DNA from: Streptomyces sp. L-9-10
GTDB taxonomy: Bacteria; Actinomycetota; Actinomycetes; Streptomycetales; Streptomycetaceae
Assembly: GCF_004151105.1 (NCBI RefSeq)
Contig: NZ_PHRF01000034.1
Coordinates: forward strand, 23,780-87,779
Direction of reading: 5' to 3'
Length of the DNA: 64,000 bases
In this document: positions 7,605 to 15,747 of the stretch, one piece after another
Layout of the letters: each line of letters begins with the position of its first letter
Numbering within the stretch: the stretch's first letter is position 1
Made by a program: the position numbers and the translations under genes
The notes under the pieces: model-generated
Told to the model about the DNA's origin: nothing
Databases searched by the model: none
What the model saw: only the letters and a program-made list of their open reading frames with translations

Positions 7605-8132
7605 GTGGCGATGGAACCGACGTTTGACGAGCTGTTCCGGCTCGCCAATCGGTCGGCGGTGCACCTGGAGATGCGGGACGGCTACATGAGGTCGGATCCG
7701 CGATTTATCGCCTGGCAGCAGGACAGGCGCACTATCCCTGCCGACAGTGATCCGGATCGCCGCCCTTGGCTGGGGTTGATGCGTGAGATTACGAGCCGCG
7801 GCGTAGCGGTTCGCCGGGCTCGGATCGTCTCCGAGCCGATCAGTGACTACATCCGGTTCGAGCACCACATGACGGCCGGTAACGCCGCCGGCGGCGAGCA
7901 GGTTCGTTGGCTTCCCCGCCGCCGGGCTTCGGATCTGGCCCTCCCCGGCAATGACTTCTGGCTGTTTGACGACAGTCTGGTCGTGTTTCTCCATTTCACC
8001 GGAGAAGGGGAACTCTCCCCAGAGGGGGACGAGGAGCGCACGGCCGATCCTGGCGTTGCACAGCTCTGTTCGGCGGCCTTCGAGGCGGTCTGGGAACGGG
8101 CGGTGCCGCACGAGGAGTACAGGCCGTCCTGA
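7605..8132 (+). CDS. DUF6879 family protein
   Basis: 175 aa, GTG start with ACGGAGGTCC upstream. Single-domain DUF6879: FDELFRLANRSAVHLEMRDG (about residues 7-26) and DLALPGNDFWLFDDSL (about 112-127) align with the C-terminal domain of the protein at 4067-4822. Function unknown; probably works with the XRE regulator that starts 47 bp downstream on the same strand. Confidence 0.8.
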   Translation: MAMEPTFDELFRLANRSAVHLEMRDGYMRSDPRFIAWQQDRRTIPADSDPDRRPWLGLMREITSRGVAVRRARIVSEPISDYIRFEHHMTAGNAAGGEQVRWLPRRRASDLALPGNDFWLFDDSLVVFLHFTGEGELSPEGDEERTADPGVAQLCSAAFEAVWERAVPHEEYRPS

Positions 8133-8179
8133 GCTGCGAGTGCAACCTGAGCTACGAGTGAAACAGGCACACTTCTCCT

Positions 8180-9034
8180 GTGGCCCCGTCGTCGCCGTCA
8201 TCGAGCGTCCAGCAAGCCAAGGAAGCCCTCGGATCGCGCCTGCGTGAGATCCGGAAGGACTCCGGCATGACGGCACGGGCTTTGGCGGCGGCGGCCGGGT
8301 GGCACGAGTCCAAGACCTCGCGCATCGAGAACGGCAGGACACCGCCCTCCGACGCCGACATCCGCGTCTGGACAAGGCTGTGCGACGCGGAGGACCAGAC
8401 CGCTGACCTCATCGCCACGGTCCGTGGCATCGAGGGCATGTACGTCGAGTGGAGGCGCCTGGAGAGGGGCGGCCTCCGGCAGGTGCAGCAGTCTGTGCTG
8501 CCGCTCTTCGAGAGAACCCGGCGCTTCCGCTTCTACCAGTCTTGGGTCATTCCCGGTCTCCTGCAAACTCCCGACTACACCCGTGCCGTACTCAACACGG
8601 TGGTTGCCCTGCGGGATGCTCCGGATGACGTTGACGCCGCTGTCGCGGTGCGAATGGAACGTCAACGCGTCCTTCGCTCAGGCCATCAGGGATTCGCCAT
8701 GCTCGTGGAGGAGTGGGTTCTCCGCACAGTGATCGGCGACGCCCGCATCATGAGCGGCCAACTCGGCCATCTCATCGCGGTGGCATCCCAACCATCCGTG
8801 AGTCTCGGTGTCATCCCCATGGGGACCGAGCGGGGTAATGCGTGGCCGGCCGAGTCCTTTTCCCTCTTCGACGACGTACGGGCATCGGTGGAACTGGTGT
8901 CGGCGAATCTGACGGTGACGCAGCCGCGTGAAGTCGCCGAGTATGTACGTACGTTCAAAGAGCTCTCCAGCATCGCGGTCTACGGAGCGAACGCCCGCAA
9001 GTTGATCACTGCCGCAATCGACGCGCTCGGGTGA
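8180..9034 (+). CDS. XRE family regulator with DUF5753 domain
   Basis: 284 aa, GTG start. Helix-turn-helix MTARALAAAAGWHESKTSRI with IENGR (about residues 30-52), then DUF5753 with WVIPGLLQTPDYTRAVLN near 116-133 and VSLGVIPMGTERG near 213-225. Third and most complete XRE unit of the islet, paired with a DUF6879 gene upstream and a DUF397-like gene downstream (9133). Probably an autoregulator; its ligand is unknown. Confidence 0.88.
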   Translation: MAPSSPSSSVQQAKEALGSRLREIRKDSGMTARALAAAAGWHESKTSRIENGRTPPSDADIRVWTRLCDAEDQTADLIATVRGIEGMYVEWRRLERGGLRQVQQSVLPLFERTRRFRFYQSWVIPGLLQTPDYTRAVLNTVVALRDAPDDVDAAVAVRMERQRVLRSGHQGFAMLVEEWVLRTVIGDARIMSGQLGHLIAVASQPSVSLGVIPMGTERGNAWPAESFSLFDDVRASVELVSANLTVTQPREVAEYVRTFKELSSIAVYGANARKLITAAIDALG

Positions 9035-9132
9035 ATCCGCGCAAGTCCGTAGAAGTTCATTGAGGCTCGTAGAGCCATAGGCCGATGCTCTACCTCACGT
9101 CAGTAAGCGTTACGCAGCGCGAGGTGATCACT

Positions 9133-9402
9133 GTGGCAACTGTGGCAAAAGCCGAGACCGAACCGCTCAACGCCATCTACTGCCTCCCTACCGAAGGAGC
9201 AGAGTTCGAGAACTTCTGCGGAGGCAACCTGGGTGGCGAGCACGAGTCGTGTGTCGAAGTCGGTGCGATCCCGGGCGCGACGCCTTCGTACGTCCTCCAC
9301 GACAGCAAGCCCGAGGGCGCCGGTCGCGAGCTCCGCTTCACCGAGAAGGAGCTCAATGACTTCGCCATCGGGTGGGTCAGGAAGCACGGCCTCATCCTCT
9401 GA
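9133..9402 (+). CDS. DUF397-like small protein
   Basis: 89 aa from the GTG at 9133, preceded by GCGAGGTG (9120-9126); upstream in-frame GTG codons are weaker. It contains FCGGNLGGEHESCVEVGAIP and YVLHDSKPEGAGRELRFTE, a DUF397-type arrangement (Cys-Val-Glu-Val strand, then DSK...G). It may act with the XRE regulator upstream, or with the two genes downstream. Confidence in the family is moderate. Confidence 0.65.
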   Translation: MATVAKAETEPLNAIYCLPTEGAEFENFCGGNLGGEHESCVEVGAIPGATPSYVLHDSKPEGAGRELRFTEKELNDFAIGWVRKHGLIL

Positions 9403-9460
9403 TTCGGCTTCCTTCTCCAGCCGCACCGCATGCGGCCCGAGACACCCAAGAAAGGCACGG

Positions 9461-9910
9461 ATGAGCTGGTCAGGACACTGGCATGGGTACGGCCCCTGGA
9501 CCGGCGGCAGGGACGCCTACGGGCAGGAGGGACTACGCCGCCCAGGGGCACACCCCAACGACGAGCAGACCCGTGCGTTCCTCGCCTCCACGATGCCGCC
9601 GATGCAGACCGGTCACTGGCTGATGCGCCGGAGCCAGACGTCGGCGGACCGTGCATGGACGGATCTCGCCGACGCCGTGGACTGGCTGAAGAAGACCTAC
9701 GGAGCCAACCTGCCCGTGGAGCGTGAGGGCGGCAAGCAGGCGTACATCGACTTGGACACGAAGGTCGACTATGCCGAGGTCGCACTCGAACGAGGCAGTG
9801 ATGCCGTCTGGGTCCACTACACCAAGTCCTCGAATCTGGTGTCGTTCTCAGTCGTGTGCTGCCCCCATCGCTTCCTCCCCGAGATCCCGTGCCCGATGCC
9901 GCCCCTCTGA
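9461..9910 (+). CDS. Conserved hypothetical protein
   Basis: 149 aa, ATG with AAGAAAGG upstream. Begins MSWSGHWHGYGPWTGG and later has HPNDEQTRAFLASTMPPMQ, LMRRSQTSADRAWTDLADAV and a Cys pair in VVCCPHRF before IPCPMPPL. I recall similar accessory proteins in Streptomyces beside JmjC/cupin genes, but no function. It is followed 26 bp later by the JmjC-like gene, so the two are probably co-transcribed. Confidence 0.65.
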   Translation: MSWSGHWHGYGPWTGGRDAYGQEGLRRPGAHPNDEQTRAFLASTMPPMQTGHWLMRRSQTSADRAWTDLADAVDWLKKTYGANLPVEREGGKQAYIDLDTKVDYAEVALERGSDAVWVHYTKSSNLVSFSVVCCPHRFLPEIPCPMPPL

Positions 9911-9936
9911 CCGCTCAGCGGGTGGGAAAGGACGCC

Positions 9937-10596
9937 ATGTCGCTCAGCCTTCTGCTCCCGGAGACCGGCGTAGCCGACCTCTTGACCTCTTGGCCGGACG
10001 AGCCACGTGTGTACCAGCGCGACACCACGGAGCTCGACCGCACTGTCACCTCGGCATTCCTCAACGACTACATCGCCACCGGATGTGTACCGGCGAGCGA
10101 AATCGCGGTGGTGAAGGCCCCCGGCCCGTCCCTCAACCGCGACGCTTTCATGACCGACGGCCGCACCGATCCGGACAAGCTCCGAAAGCTCTATCGCAAC
10201 GGATATACCCTCCGGCTCGGCAACCTCCAGAGGGTCATTCCCTTCATGGCGAGGGTCTCGCGGGCCATCCAGGAAGAAACGGGATATTCGAATTACGTCC
10301 ATGCCTTCCTGACGCCGCCGGGTAATCAGGGGCTTCGCCACCACTGGGATCAGCAGATGGCGGTGATCGTGCAGGCAGCGGGCGTCAAGCGGTGGCAACT
10401 GTGGCGCCCGCCGGTGGAGGCGCCGATGAGGGAGTTCAACGAATCCTGGCGGGTGTGGCGCAGCGGTGTGGCGCTGGCCGAGCGCGTGCACGAGACGCGC
10501 GACGCGCTCGTGCGGTACCTCGCGGCCTTGGACGTGGCCGAACTCGCCCTGCTCGTACGGCAGGCCGCGGTGACTGAGCTGGAGTACACGACGTGA
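9937..10596 (+). CDS. JmjC/cupin_4-type protein, probably with an internal deletion
   Basis: 219 aa, ATG after GGGAAAGGACGCC. The N-terminal part looks like Fe(II)/2-oxoglutarate JmjC-type cupins: LTPPGNQGLRHHWDQQMAVI (about residues 125-144) carries the HxD metal motif, then VKRWQLWRPPVEAPMREFN. Members I recall continue with a segment containing the distal metal His (R-G-x-V-H-N type) before a helical C-terminus. Here the sequence jumps from ESWRVWRSGVALAERVHETR straight into that C-terminus. An in-frame loss of roughly 60-80 codons is inferred; the product would lack a complete metal site. Last gene of the islet. Confidence 0.65.
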   Translation: MSLSLLLPETGVADLLTSWPDEPRVYQRDTTELDRTVTSAFLNDYIATGCVPASEIAVVKAPGPSLNRDAFMTDGRTDPDKLRKLYRNGYTLRLGNLQRVIPFMARVSRAIQEETGYSNYVHAFLTPPGNQGLRHHWDQQMAVIVQAAGVKRWQLWRPPVEAPMREFNESWRVWRSGVALAERVHETRDALVRYLAALDVAELALLVRQAAVTELEYTT

Positions 10597-10650
10597 TCCG
10601 CGGGACCCCGACGCCTGGGCCCGTGACCCAGCCCGCTTTCTGCCGACAGG

Positions 10651-10708
10651 CGCTACGTCCCGGGCGGCGCGTTCAGGAGTGCGTCCACCAGCAGTCGGTC
10701 GCGGGGCT
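10651..10708 (-). repeat. Right-hand copy of the NUDIX 3'-end repeat (islet boundary)
   Basis: Partner of 851-908, same orientation, offset exactly 9,800 bp, with 6 mismatches in 58. It includes the stop codon and last 16 codons of the intact NUDIX gene. Longest identical run is 13 bp (CGGTCGCGGGGCT). Confidence 0.75.
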
Positions 10709-11138
10709 GCGTCAGCCGGTCGCGGGCCGCCGGCGGGGCCAGCCACACTATGCGGTCGACCTCGTCGTTCGGGACGAACGTGCCGTCCGTCGCCTCGGCC
10801 GCCCAGTACGTGACCTCCTTGGGGCGGCCCTGTGCCAGATAGCGCACGGTACCGAGCCGGGTCCCCGGCACACAGTGGTGGCCCGTCTCCTCCAGGACCT
10901 CGCGCAGGGCCCCGGCCAACGGGTCCTCCGCGCGCTTGAGTTTGCCCTTGGGGTGGGACCAGTCGTCGTACTTGGGCCGGTGCACCAGGCAGATCTCCGT
11001 GCCGCCGCCCCCGTACGGCGAGCGGCGCCAGAGCACGCACCCGCCCGCGCGGACGATGCCCTGTCCGCGCTCCTCGGACCCCGCGTGTCCATCCGGCACC
11101 CCGGGCCACTCCGGCCCCGCGCCCGGCGTCGCGGTCAC
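10653..11138 (-). CDS. NUDIX hydrolase
   Basis: 161 aa from a GTG that overlaps the CHAD stop (GTGA). The Nudix box is complete: GKLKRAEDPLAGALREV followed by LEETG (about residues 56-77) fits GX5EX7REUXEEXGU, so it should hydrolyse a nucleoside-diphosphate-linked substrate. The C-terminal part (RDRLTQPRDRLLVDALLN) is the sequence duplicated at the left islet edge. In Streptomyces this gene normally follows pstS and is clustered with CHAD and ppk, which hints at a role in nucleotide or polyphosphate metabolism; the substrate is unknown. Confidence 0.9.
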   Translation of the reverse strand: MTATPGAGPEWPGVPDGHAGSEERGQGIVRAGGCVLWRRSPYGGGGTEICLVHRPKYDDWSHPKGKLKRAEDPLAGALREVLEETGHHCVPGTRLGTVRYLAQGRPKEVTYWAAEATDGTFVPNDEVDRIVWLAPPAARDRLTQPRDRLLVDALLNAPPGT

Positions 11139-12208
11139 CGTGCCACCGCCGCCTTCTGCCACACCTGCTGGAAGGCGAACCGCGCCGCCTCCACCTCGTG
11201 GCGCTGGTCCGCGTGCAGCACGCCCAGGGCGTACGCCGTCGTCGGCGCGATCCGCGGGGTGCGGGCCGCGTTGGCCGCCGCTGCCGCCGCCTCGGCCGCG
11301 TCGCGGTGCCGGTCCAGCGCCTGGCCCGCGCCCAGCAGCACCGGGTCGGGGGCGCCGCCGGGGCACCACACCTCCTGGGCATACCGGTGCAGCCGCAGCA
11401 GCTGCCGTACGTGATGCCAGGGCGCGTCCTGCGCCTCGCCCTCCGAGGACGTCGCCAGGCCGTGGACCAGCGCCTCCGCGTTGTACGGGTGGGCGGCCCG
11501 CGCCAGCGGCAGCGCGGCGACGGCGTCCAGCAGCTGCCGCTCGGTGGCCTCGCCGGGACCGGCGAGCACCTCGACGGCCGGGGCGCTCGCGAGCGGTGCC
11601 AGCGGTACTTCCGAGGCCAGCACGGCCACCGCGTCCGCCACCGCGTGGAAGCGGGACGAGCCGAGCGCCTGGAGCGCGGCCGAGTGCGCGCGGGTCCGGG
11701 CGAGGGTCAGCTGCCGCTCCAGCAGCGCGCCCGCGCGGGACGCGCCGACGGTGAGCGTCCCGGGCTGCGGCCCGCCGGGCTCCGCCCCCGCACGCGCGCC
11801 GGGTACGGAACCGAGCGCCGTGGCCGGTACGGCGACGGGCACGGGCGCCGCGCCCGAGAGCCTGGCCAGCGCCCCCACCAGCCGGTGCAGCCGGGCCGTA
11901 CAGGCGTGCTCCTGGGCCAGCGTGCCGGACAGCCAGCCCAGTTCCGTACGGAGCTGGTCGGCCCAGCCGGGGTCGAGCAGCGGCCGGAACGTATGCAGGC
12001 CGCCCCCGATCCGGCGGGCCGCGCCGCGCAGTGCCAGGGCGGCCGACTCGGCCGCCGCCGTGTCCGCGCCGCTCTCCCCGTACAGCCGCAGGCCGCGCAG
12101 GAAGTCGGCGGCGTGGGAGTGCAGATAGCCGGCCAGGACCTCGCCCGCGGTCAGCCCGCCGGGGCCTGTCGAGGTAAGCCGGTCGGTGTCCACTTCATGG
12201 TGCTGCAC
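11135..12208 (-). CDS. CHAD domain-containing protein
   Basis: 357 aa, almost all helical, with the conserved-histidine helices of the CHAD fold: [20 protein letters not shown] (about residues 27-46), [14 protein letters not shown], and [16 protein letters not shown] domains bind polyphosphate, and the gene sits between ppk (its start overlaps the ppk stop by 14 bp) and the NUDIX gene, so it is translated with ppk. Likely a polyphosphate-binding partner; no catalytic activity is expected. Confidence 0.88.
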   Translation of the reverse strand: MQHHEVDTDRLTSTGPGGLTAGEVLAGYLHSHAADFLRGLRLYGESGADTAAAESAALALRGAARRIGGGLHTFRPLLDPGWADQLRTELGWLSGTLAQEHACTARLHRLVGALARLSGAAPVPVAVPATALGSVPGARAGAEPGGPQPGTLTVGASRAGALLERQLTLARTRAHSAALQALGSSRFHAVADAVAVLASEVPLAPLASAPAVEVLAGPGEATERQLLDAVAALPLARAAHPYNAEALVHGLATSSEGEAQDAPWHHVRQLLRLHRYAQEVWCPGGAPDPVLLGAGQALDRHRDAAEAAAAAANAARTPRIAPTTAYALGVLHADQRHEVEAARFAFQQVWQKAAVAR

Positions 12209-14534
12209 GCCGGCGCCTCCGGGCGTCTATGAGCATTTCCTGGATGTTCCGTAGCGGCTGGCCCTCGGCGTCCGTCGAGTGCCGGGTCCAGTTGCCGTCC
12301 GGGCCGAGGTGCCAGGAGGACGTGGTGTCGGACATCCCGGTCTCCATCAGGCGGGTTATCGAGGCGCGGTGGGCCGGGTCGGTGATCCGGACCAGGGCTT
12401 CGATACGCCGGTCGAGATTGCGGTGCATCATGTCGGCGCTGCCCATCCAGACCTCGGGTTCCCCGCCGTTGCCGAAGGCGAAGATCCGGGAGTGCTCCAG
12501 GAAGCGGCCCAGGATCGAGCGGACCCGTATGTTCTCGGAGAGCCCGGCGACCCCGGGGCGTACGGCGCAGATCCCGCGGACCCAGATGTCCACCGGCACC
12601 CCGGCCTGCGAGGCCCGGTAACAGGCGTCGATGACCGCTTCGTCGACCATCGAGTTGACCTTGATACGGACCGAGGCGGGACGGCCGGCCTGGTGGTGCG
12701 CGACTTCCTTGTTGATCCGGGAGACGAGCCCGTCGCGCAGGGACTTCGGGGCGACCAGCAGCCGCCGGTAGGTCTCCCGGCGCGAGTAGCCGGACAGCCG
12801 GTTGAACAGGTCGGACAGATCCGCGCCGACCTGCGGGTCAGCGGTGAGCAGGCCGAGGTCCTCGTACAGCCGGGCCGTCTTCGGGTGGTAGTTGCCGGTG
12901 CCGACATGGCTGTAGCGGCGCAGGGACTCGCCCTCCTGCCGTACCACCAGCGAGAGCTTGCAGTGCGTCTTCAGCCCGACCAGGCCGTAGACGACGTGGC
13001 AGCCGGCCTCTTCCAGCTTGCGCGCCCACTTGATGTTGGCCTGCTCGTCGAAGCGGGCCTTGATCTCGACGAGGACGAGGACCTGCTTGCCCGACTCCGC
13101 GGCGTCTATCAGCGCGTCCACGATCGGGGAGTCGCCGGACGTCCGGTACAGCGTCTGCTTGATGGCCAGTACGTCCGGGTCGGCCGCGGCCTGCTCCAGG
13201 AACGCCTGGACGGAGGTCGAGAACGAGTCGTACGGGTGGTGCAGCAGCACATCGCGGTTGCGCAGCGCCGCGAAGATGTCGGGCGCGGACGCGGACTCCA
13301 CCTCGGCGAGCTGGCGGTTCGTGCCCGCGATGAACTTCGGGAACTTCAGCTCGGGCCGGTCGAGCGACGAGATCCCGAAGAGCGCGGTGAGGTCCAGCGG
13401 CCCCGGCAGCGGATAGACCTCCGCGTCGGTCACCTTCAGCTCGCGCACCAGCCGGTCCAGGACCTCGGGCGCGATGTCCTCCTCGACCTCCAGCCGGACG
13501 GGCGGGCCGAAGCGGCGCCGCATGAGCTCCTTCTCCAGCGCCTTGAGGAGGTTCTCGGCGTCGTCCTCCTCCACCTCCAGGTCCTCGTTGCGCGTGACCC
13601 GGAACATGTGGTGCGCCAGCACCTCCATCCCGGGGAACAGCTCTTCGAGGTGGGCGGCGATCACGTCCTCCAGCGGTACGTACCGCGAGGGCGACGCCTC
13701 CAGGAAGCGGGAGAGCAGCGGCGGCACCTTGACCCGCGCGAAGTGACGGTGGCCGCTCACCGGGTTGCGTACGGTCACGGCCAGGTTGAGCGAGAGGCCG
13801 GAGATGTACGGGAAGGGGTGCGCCGGGTCCACGGCGAGGGGCGTGAGGACCGGGAAGATCTGCTGGCGGAAGAGCGTGAAGAGGCGCGCCTGCTCCTTCT
13901 CGGTCAGCTCGGGCCAGCGGATGATGTGGATGCCCTCGTCGGCCAGGGCCGGGGCGACGTCCTGCTGGTAGCAGGCGGCGTGCCGGGCCATGAGCTCGCG
14001 CGAGCGGGTCCAGATCAGATCCAGCACCTCGCGCGGCTGGAGGCCGGACGCGGAGCGGGTGGCGACACCGGTCGCGATGCGACGCTTCAGCCCGGCCACC
14101 CTGACCATGAAGAACTCGTCCAGGTTGGACGCGAAGATGGCGAGGAAATTAGCCCGTTCGAGGAGCGGCGTGGTGGGGTCCTCCGCCAGCTCCAGGACCC
14201 GTTCGTTGAAGGCGAGCCAGCTGCGCTCGCGGTCGAGGAACCTGCCCTGCGGCAGATCGGTGCCGTCCGGGCCGCTCTCCTCCTCGTACGCGTCCAGGTC
14301 GGCGTCGAGATCGGGTTCGAGGTCGGAGCTGGTGGCGGCCACGGTGTGGGGCCGGTGGGCGGCTATGAATCCGACGGACGGCTGGGGATGCTGGACCGGT
14401 ACCTCGGCGGGCTGCTGGTTCATGTCCCTATTGTTCCGCGCGGAAGGCACGACGGGCGCGTCGGAGAGAGCGGGGGCGAGGTGGATCCTGCCGTTGGTCC
14501 TGCCGTTAGGCGTGGGGGGCACAGCGGGCTGCAT
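12195..14534 (-). CDS. ppk: RNA degradosome polyphosphate kinase
   Basis: Reversible transfer of the ATP gamma-phosphate to polyphosphate. 779 aa: a low-complexity N-terminus of about 95 residues, the N domain ([20 protein letters not shown]), head domain, and two PLD-like catalytic domains. The autophosphorylated His lies in [19 protein letters not shown], with [10 protein letters not shown] and GLKTHCK nearby, and ends with [17 protein letters not shown]. The chosen ATG gives the longest plausible protein; an internal ATG (MNQQPAEV) 37 codons in is an alternative. First gene of ppk-CHAD-NUDIX. ppk is PhoP-controlled in S. lividans, but I could not define a clean PHO box here. Confidence 0.95.
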   Translation of the reverse strand: MQPAVPPTPNGRTNGRIHLAPALSDAPVVPSARNNRDMNQQPAEVPVQHPQPSVGFIAAHRPHTVAATSSDLEPDLDADLDAYEEESGPDGTDLPQGRFLDRERSWLAFNERVLELAEDPTTPLLERANFLAIFASNLDEFFMVRVAGLKRRIATGVATRSASGLQPREVLDLIWTRSRELMARHAACYQQDVAPALADEGIHIIRWPELTEKEQARLFTLFRQQIFPVLTPLAVDPAHPFPYISGLSLNLAVTVRNPVSGHRHFARVKVPPLLSRFLEASPSRYVPLEDVIAAHLEELFPGMEVLAHHMFRVTRNEDLEVEEDDAENLLKALEKELMRRRFGPPVRLEVEEDIAPEVLDRLVRELKVTDAEVYPLPGPLDLTALFGISSLDRPELKFPKFIAGTNRQLAEVESASAPDIFAALRNRDVLLHHPYDSFSTSVQAFLEQAAADPDVLAIKQTLYRTSGDSPIVDALIDAAESGKQVLVLVEIKARFDEQANIKWARKLEEAGCHVVYGLVGLKTHCKLSLVVRQEGESLRRYSHVGTGNYHPKTARLYEDLGLLTADPQVGADLSDLFNRLSGYSRRETYRRLLVAPKSLRDGLVSRINKEVAHHQAGRPASVRIKVNSMVDEAVIDACYRASQAGVPVDIWVRGICAVRPGVAGLSENIRVRSILGRFLEHSRIFAFGNGGEPEVWMGSADMMHRNLDRRIEALVRITDPAHRASITRLMETGMSDTTSSWHLGPDGNWTRHSTDAEGQPLRNIQEMLIDARRRRRAAP

Positions 14535-14600
14535 TCACAGAGACTCGCAAGAGCGTCTGAATGGCCGGTAACGGCGACATGACGTGAAGGGAAGCGGGGC

Positions 14601-14640
14601 GGGGCTCCCCGGGGGCGATGTGCCACCTCCGGGGAGCCCC
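14601..14640 (-). terminator. Strong hairpin downstream of the ABC permease
   Basis: 12-bp perfect stem GGGGCTCCCCGG (14601-14612) and CCGGGGAGCCCC (14629-14640), 16-nt loop. It sits between the end of the minus-strand ABC operon (14782) and the ppk start, where it would separate the two transcripts. Confidence 0.65.
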
Positions 14641-14703
14641 ACCGTAGCCGTGGGTGAGCCGGTGGCCCCGGGTGGGGGCCGGACCGGCGGCCGATCCGGG
14701 ACC

Positions 14704-14768
14704 GGTACGTCCGGCTCCGGTTCCGTACCGTCCGGCCCCGGTTCCGTACCGTCCGGCCCCCGGTTCCG
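14704..14768. repeat. 21-bp tandem repeat, three units
   Basis: Three near-identical copies of a 21-bp unit (GTACCGTCCGGCCCCGGTTCC) lie between the terminator hairpin and the permease stop. No coding or regulatory role is evident. Confidence 0.75.
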
Positions 14769-14781
14769 TCCCTCCGGCGCG

Positions 14782-15747
14782 TCAGGCGTGGCTGTGGCGC
14801 AGCACCCGGAAGGCCGCGAAGACGACCACGGCGGCCACGGCCAGGACGATCCCGGTCTCCATGAGCTGGAGGGGCCAGAAATGGGAGGCGGGGTGGTAGT
14901 CGGTGAAGTGCGTGCCCCCTTCGCGGAGGTTCAGGCACGGGGACGACGACCAGCCCGTCGCCATGCACTCCTCCCGGGTCATCCGCTCGCCCGAGGCCAG
15001 GATGACGCCGTCCTGGAGCGTCCAGGCCAGGTCGGGGAGGCGCCCGTCGCCCGTGGTGGTCTCCATGGGCCACAGATTCGGGCGCAGCCACGTGATCATG
15101 GCGAGCATGGCCCCTCCCAGGGCCAGCGCGGTGGCCGACATCGCCAGGACCGTACGGCGCACCAGCAGCCCGGCGAGCGCGCCGAGCGCGATGCCGAGGA
15201 GGCCGTACGCGACGGGCAGCGGGCCGAGCCCGGCGAAGCCGAGCCTGTCGTACCAGTAGACGGAGTACACGCCCTCGGGCCCCTGGAACCTGGACGCGCG
15301 GTAGAGGATCACCAGCGCCGTACCGCCGGCGACCGTCCACACCACGGGAGCCGTGAGCTTCGCCGCGAGCCAGCGGGCGGGGGAGACGGACTGGGTCCAG
15401 GCGAGCTTGTACGTTCCGGACTCCAGCTCCCTGCCGATCACCGGACCCGCTACGAAGGCGCCGACAACCAGGGGGAGTGCGAACAGCAGGGCGCCCGTGT
15501 TGCTGAGCCACTGGTGGAACGCGTACTGGGCGTCGAGGAAGCCCCGGACCGTGTCCCCGCAGCCGGCCGTGGTGACCTGGATGGAACAGCCCGTTCCGGC
15601 GAAGTCGCTCACCGCGCTCGTCGCGAGGTACCGCTGGTAGAGCAGGATCGCGGCGGTCAGTACGAGGAGTGCGGTCCCCGCCCACAGCACGCGCCGGTGC
15701 TGGCGTACGGCGACCCAGACCGGGCCGCGCAGGGTCGGTGCGCTCAT
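14782..15747 (-). CDS. ABC transporter permease
   Basis: 321 aa membrane protein with about six hydrophobic segments. Hydrophobic helix near residues 22-38, then a luminal region with paired Cys (GTGCSIQVTTAGC), a second helix followed by GRELESGTYKLAWTQSVSP, the pattern of ABC-2-type permeases that precede an intracellular coupling region, and a last helix before RVLRHSHA. Start overlaps the ATPase stop by 4 bp. Together with the ATPase and a YtrA-type GntR repressor this is the classic envelope-stress ABC operon layout; the substrate is unknown. Confidence 0.88.
   Translation of the reverse strand: MSAPTLRGPVWVAVRQHRRVLWAGTALLVLTAAILLYQRYLATSAVSDFAGTGCSIQVTTAGCGDTVRGFLDAQYAFHQWLSNTGALLFALPLVVGAFVAGPVIGRELESGTYKLAWTQSVSPARWLAAKLTAPVVWTVAGGTALVILYRASRFQGPEGVYSVYWYDRLGFAGLGPLPVAYGLLGIALGALAGLLVRRTVLAMSATALALGGAMLAMITWLRPNLWPMETTTGDGRLPDLAWTLQDGVILASGERMTREECMATGWSSSPCLNLREGGTHFTDYHPASHFWPLQLMETGIVLAVAAVVVFAAFRVLRHSHA

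Larger units (their letters stand above)
909..10650. other. Accessory genomic islet between pstS and the NUDIX-CHAD-ppk block
   Basis: The stretch is bounded by two copies of the NUDIX 3' end in the same orientation, exactly 9,800 bp apart. It is filled with typical Streptomyces accessory families: a RiPP operon, XRE/DUF5753 regulators, DUF397, DUF6879, DUF6087 and a JmjC cupin. Several genes are broken and promoters are unusually AT-rich (for example 3935-3990 and 6915-6960). In the genomes I recall, pstS and NUDIX are adjacent. No integrase, relaxase, replication gene or transposase was found inside, so it would not be self-mobile today. Confidence 0.65.

Noticed and set aside
909..10650. 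Integrase, excisionase or plasmid functions inside the islet
   Set aside because: None of the frames shows tyrosine or serine recombinase motifs, relaxase or replication proteins; the islet is only inferred from its boundaries and content.
12279..14582. A 767-codon open frame opposite ppk
   Set aside because: Shadow of a high-GC gene: the minus-strand ppk has all catalytic motifs and the plus frame shows only Gly/Arg/Asp-rich noise without family features. The same applies to the long frames opposite the kinase/regulator genes (23274-25031) and HtrA (24665-26599).
14535..14590. PHO box upstream of ppk
   Set aside because: CTTCAC, GTTACC and ATTCAG occur on the minus strand but not at 11-bp spacing; too degenerate to call although ppk is PhoP-controlled in related species.
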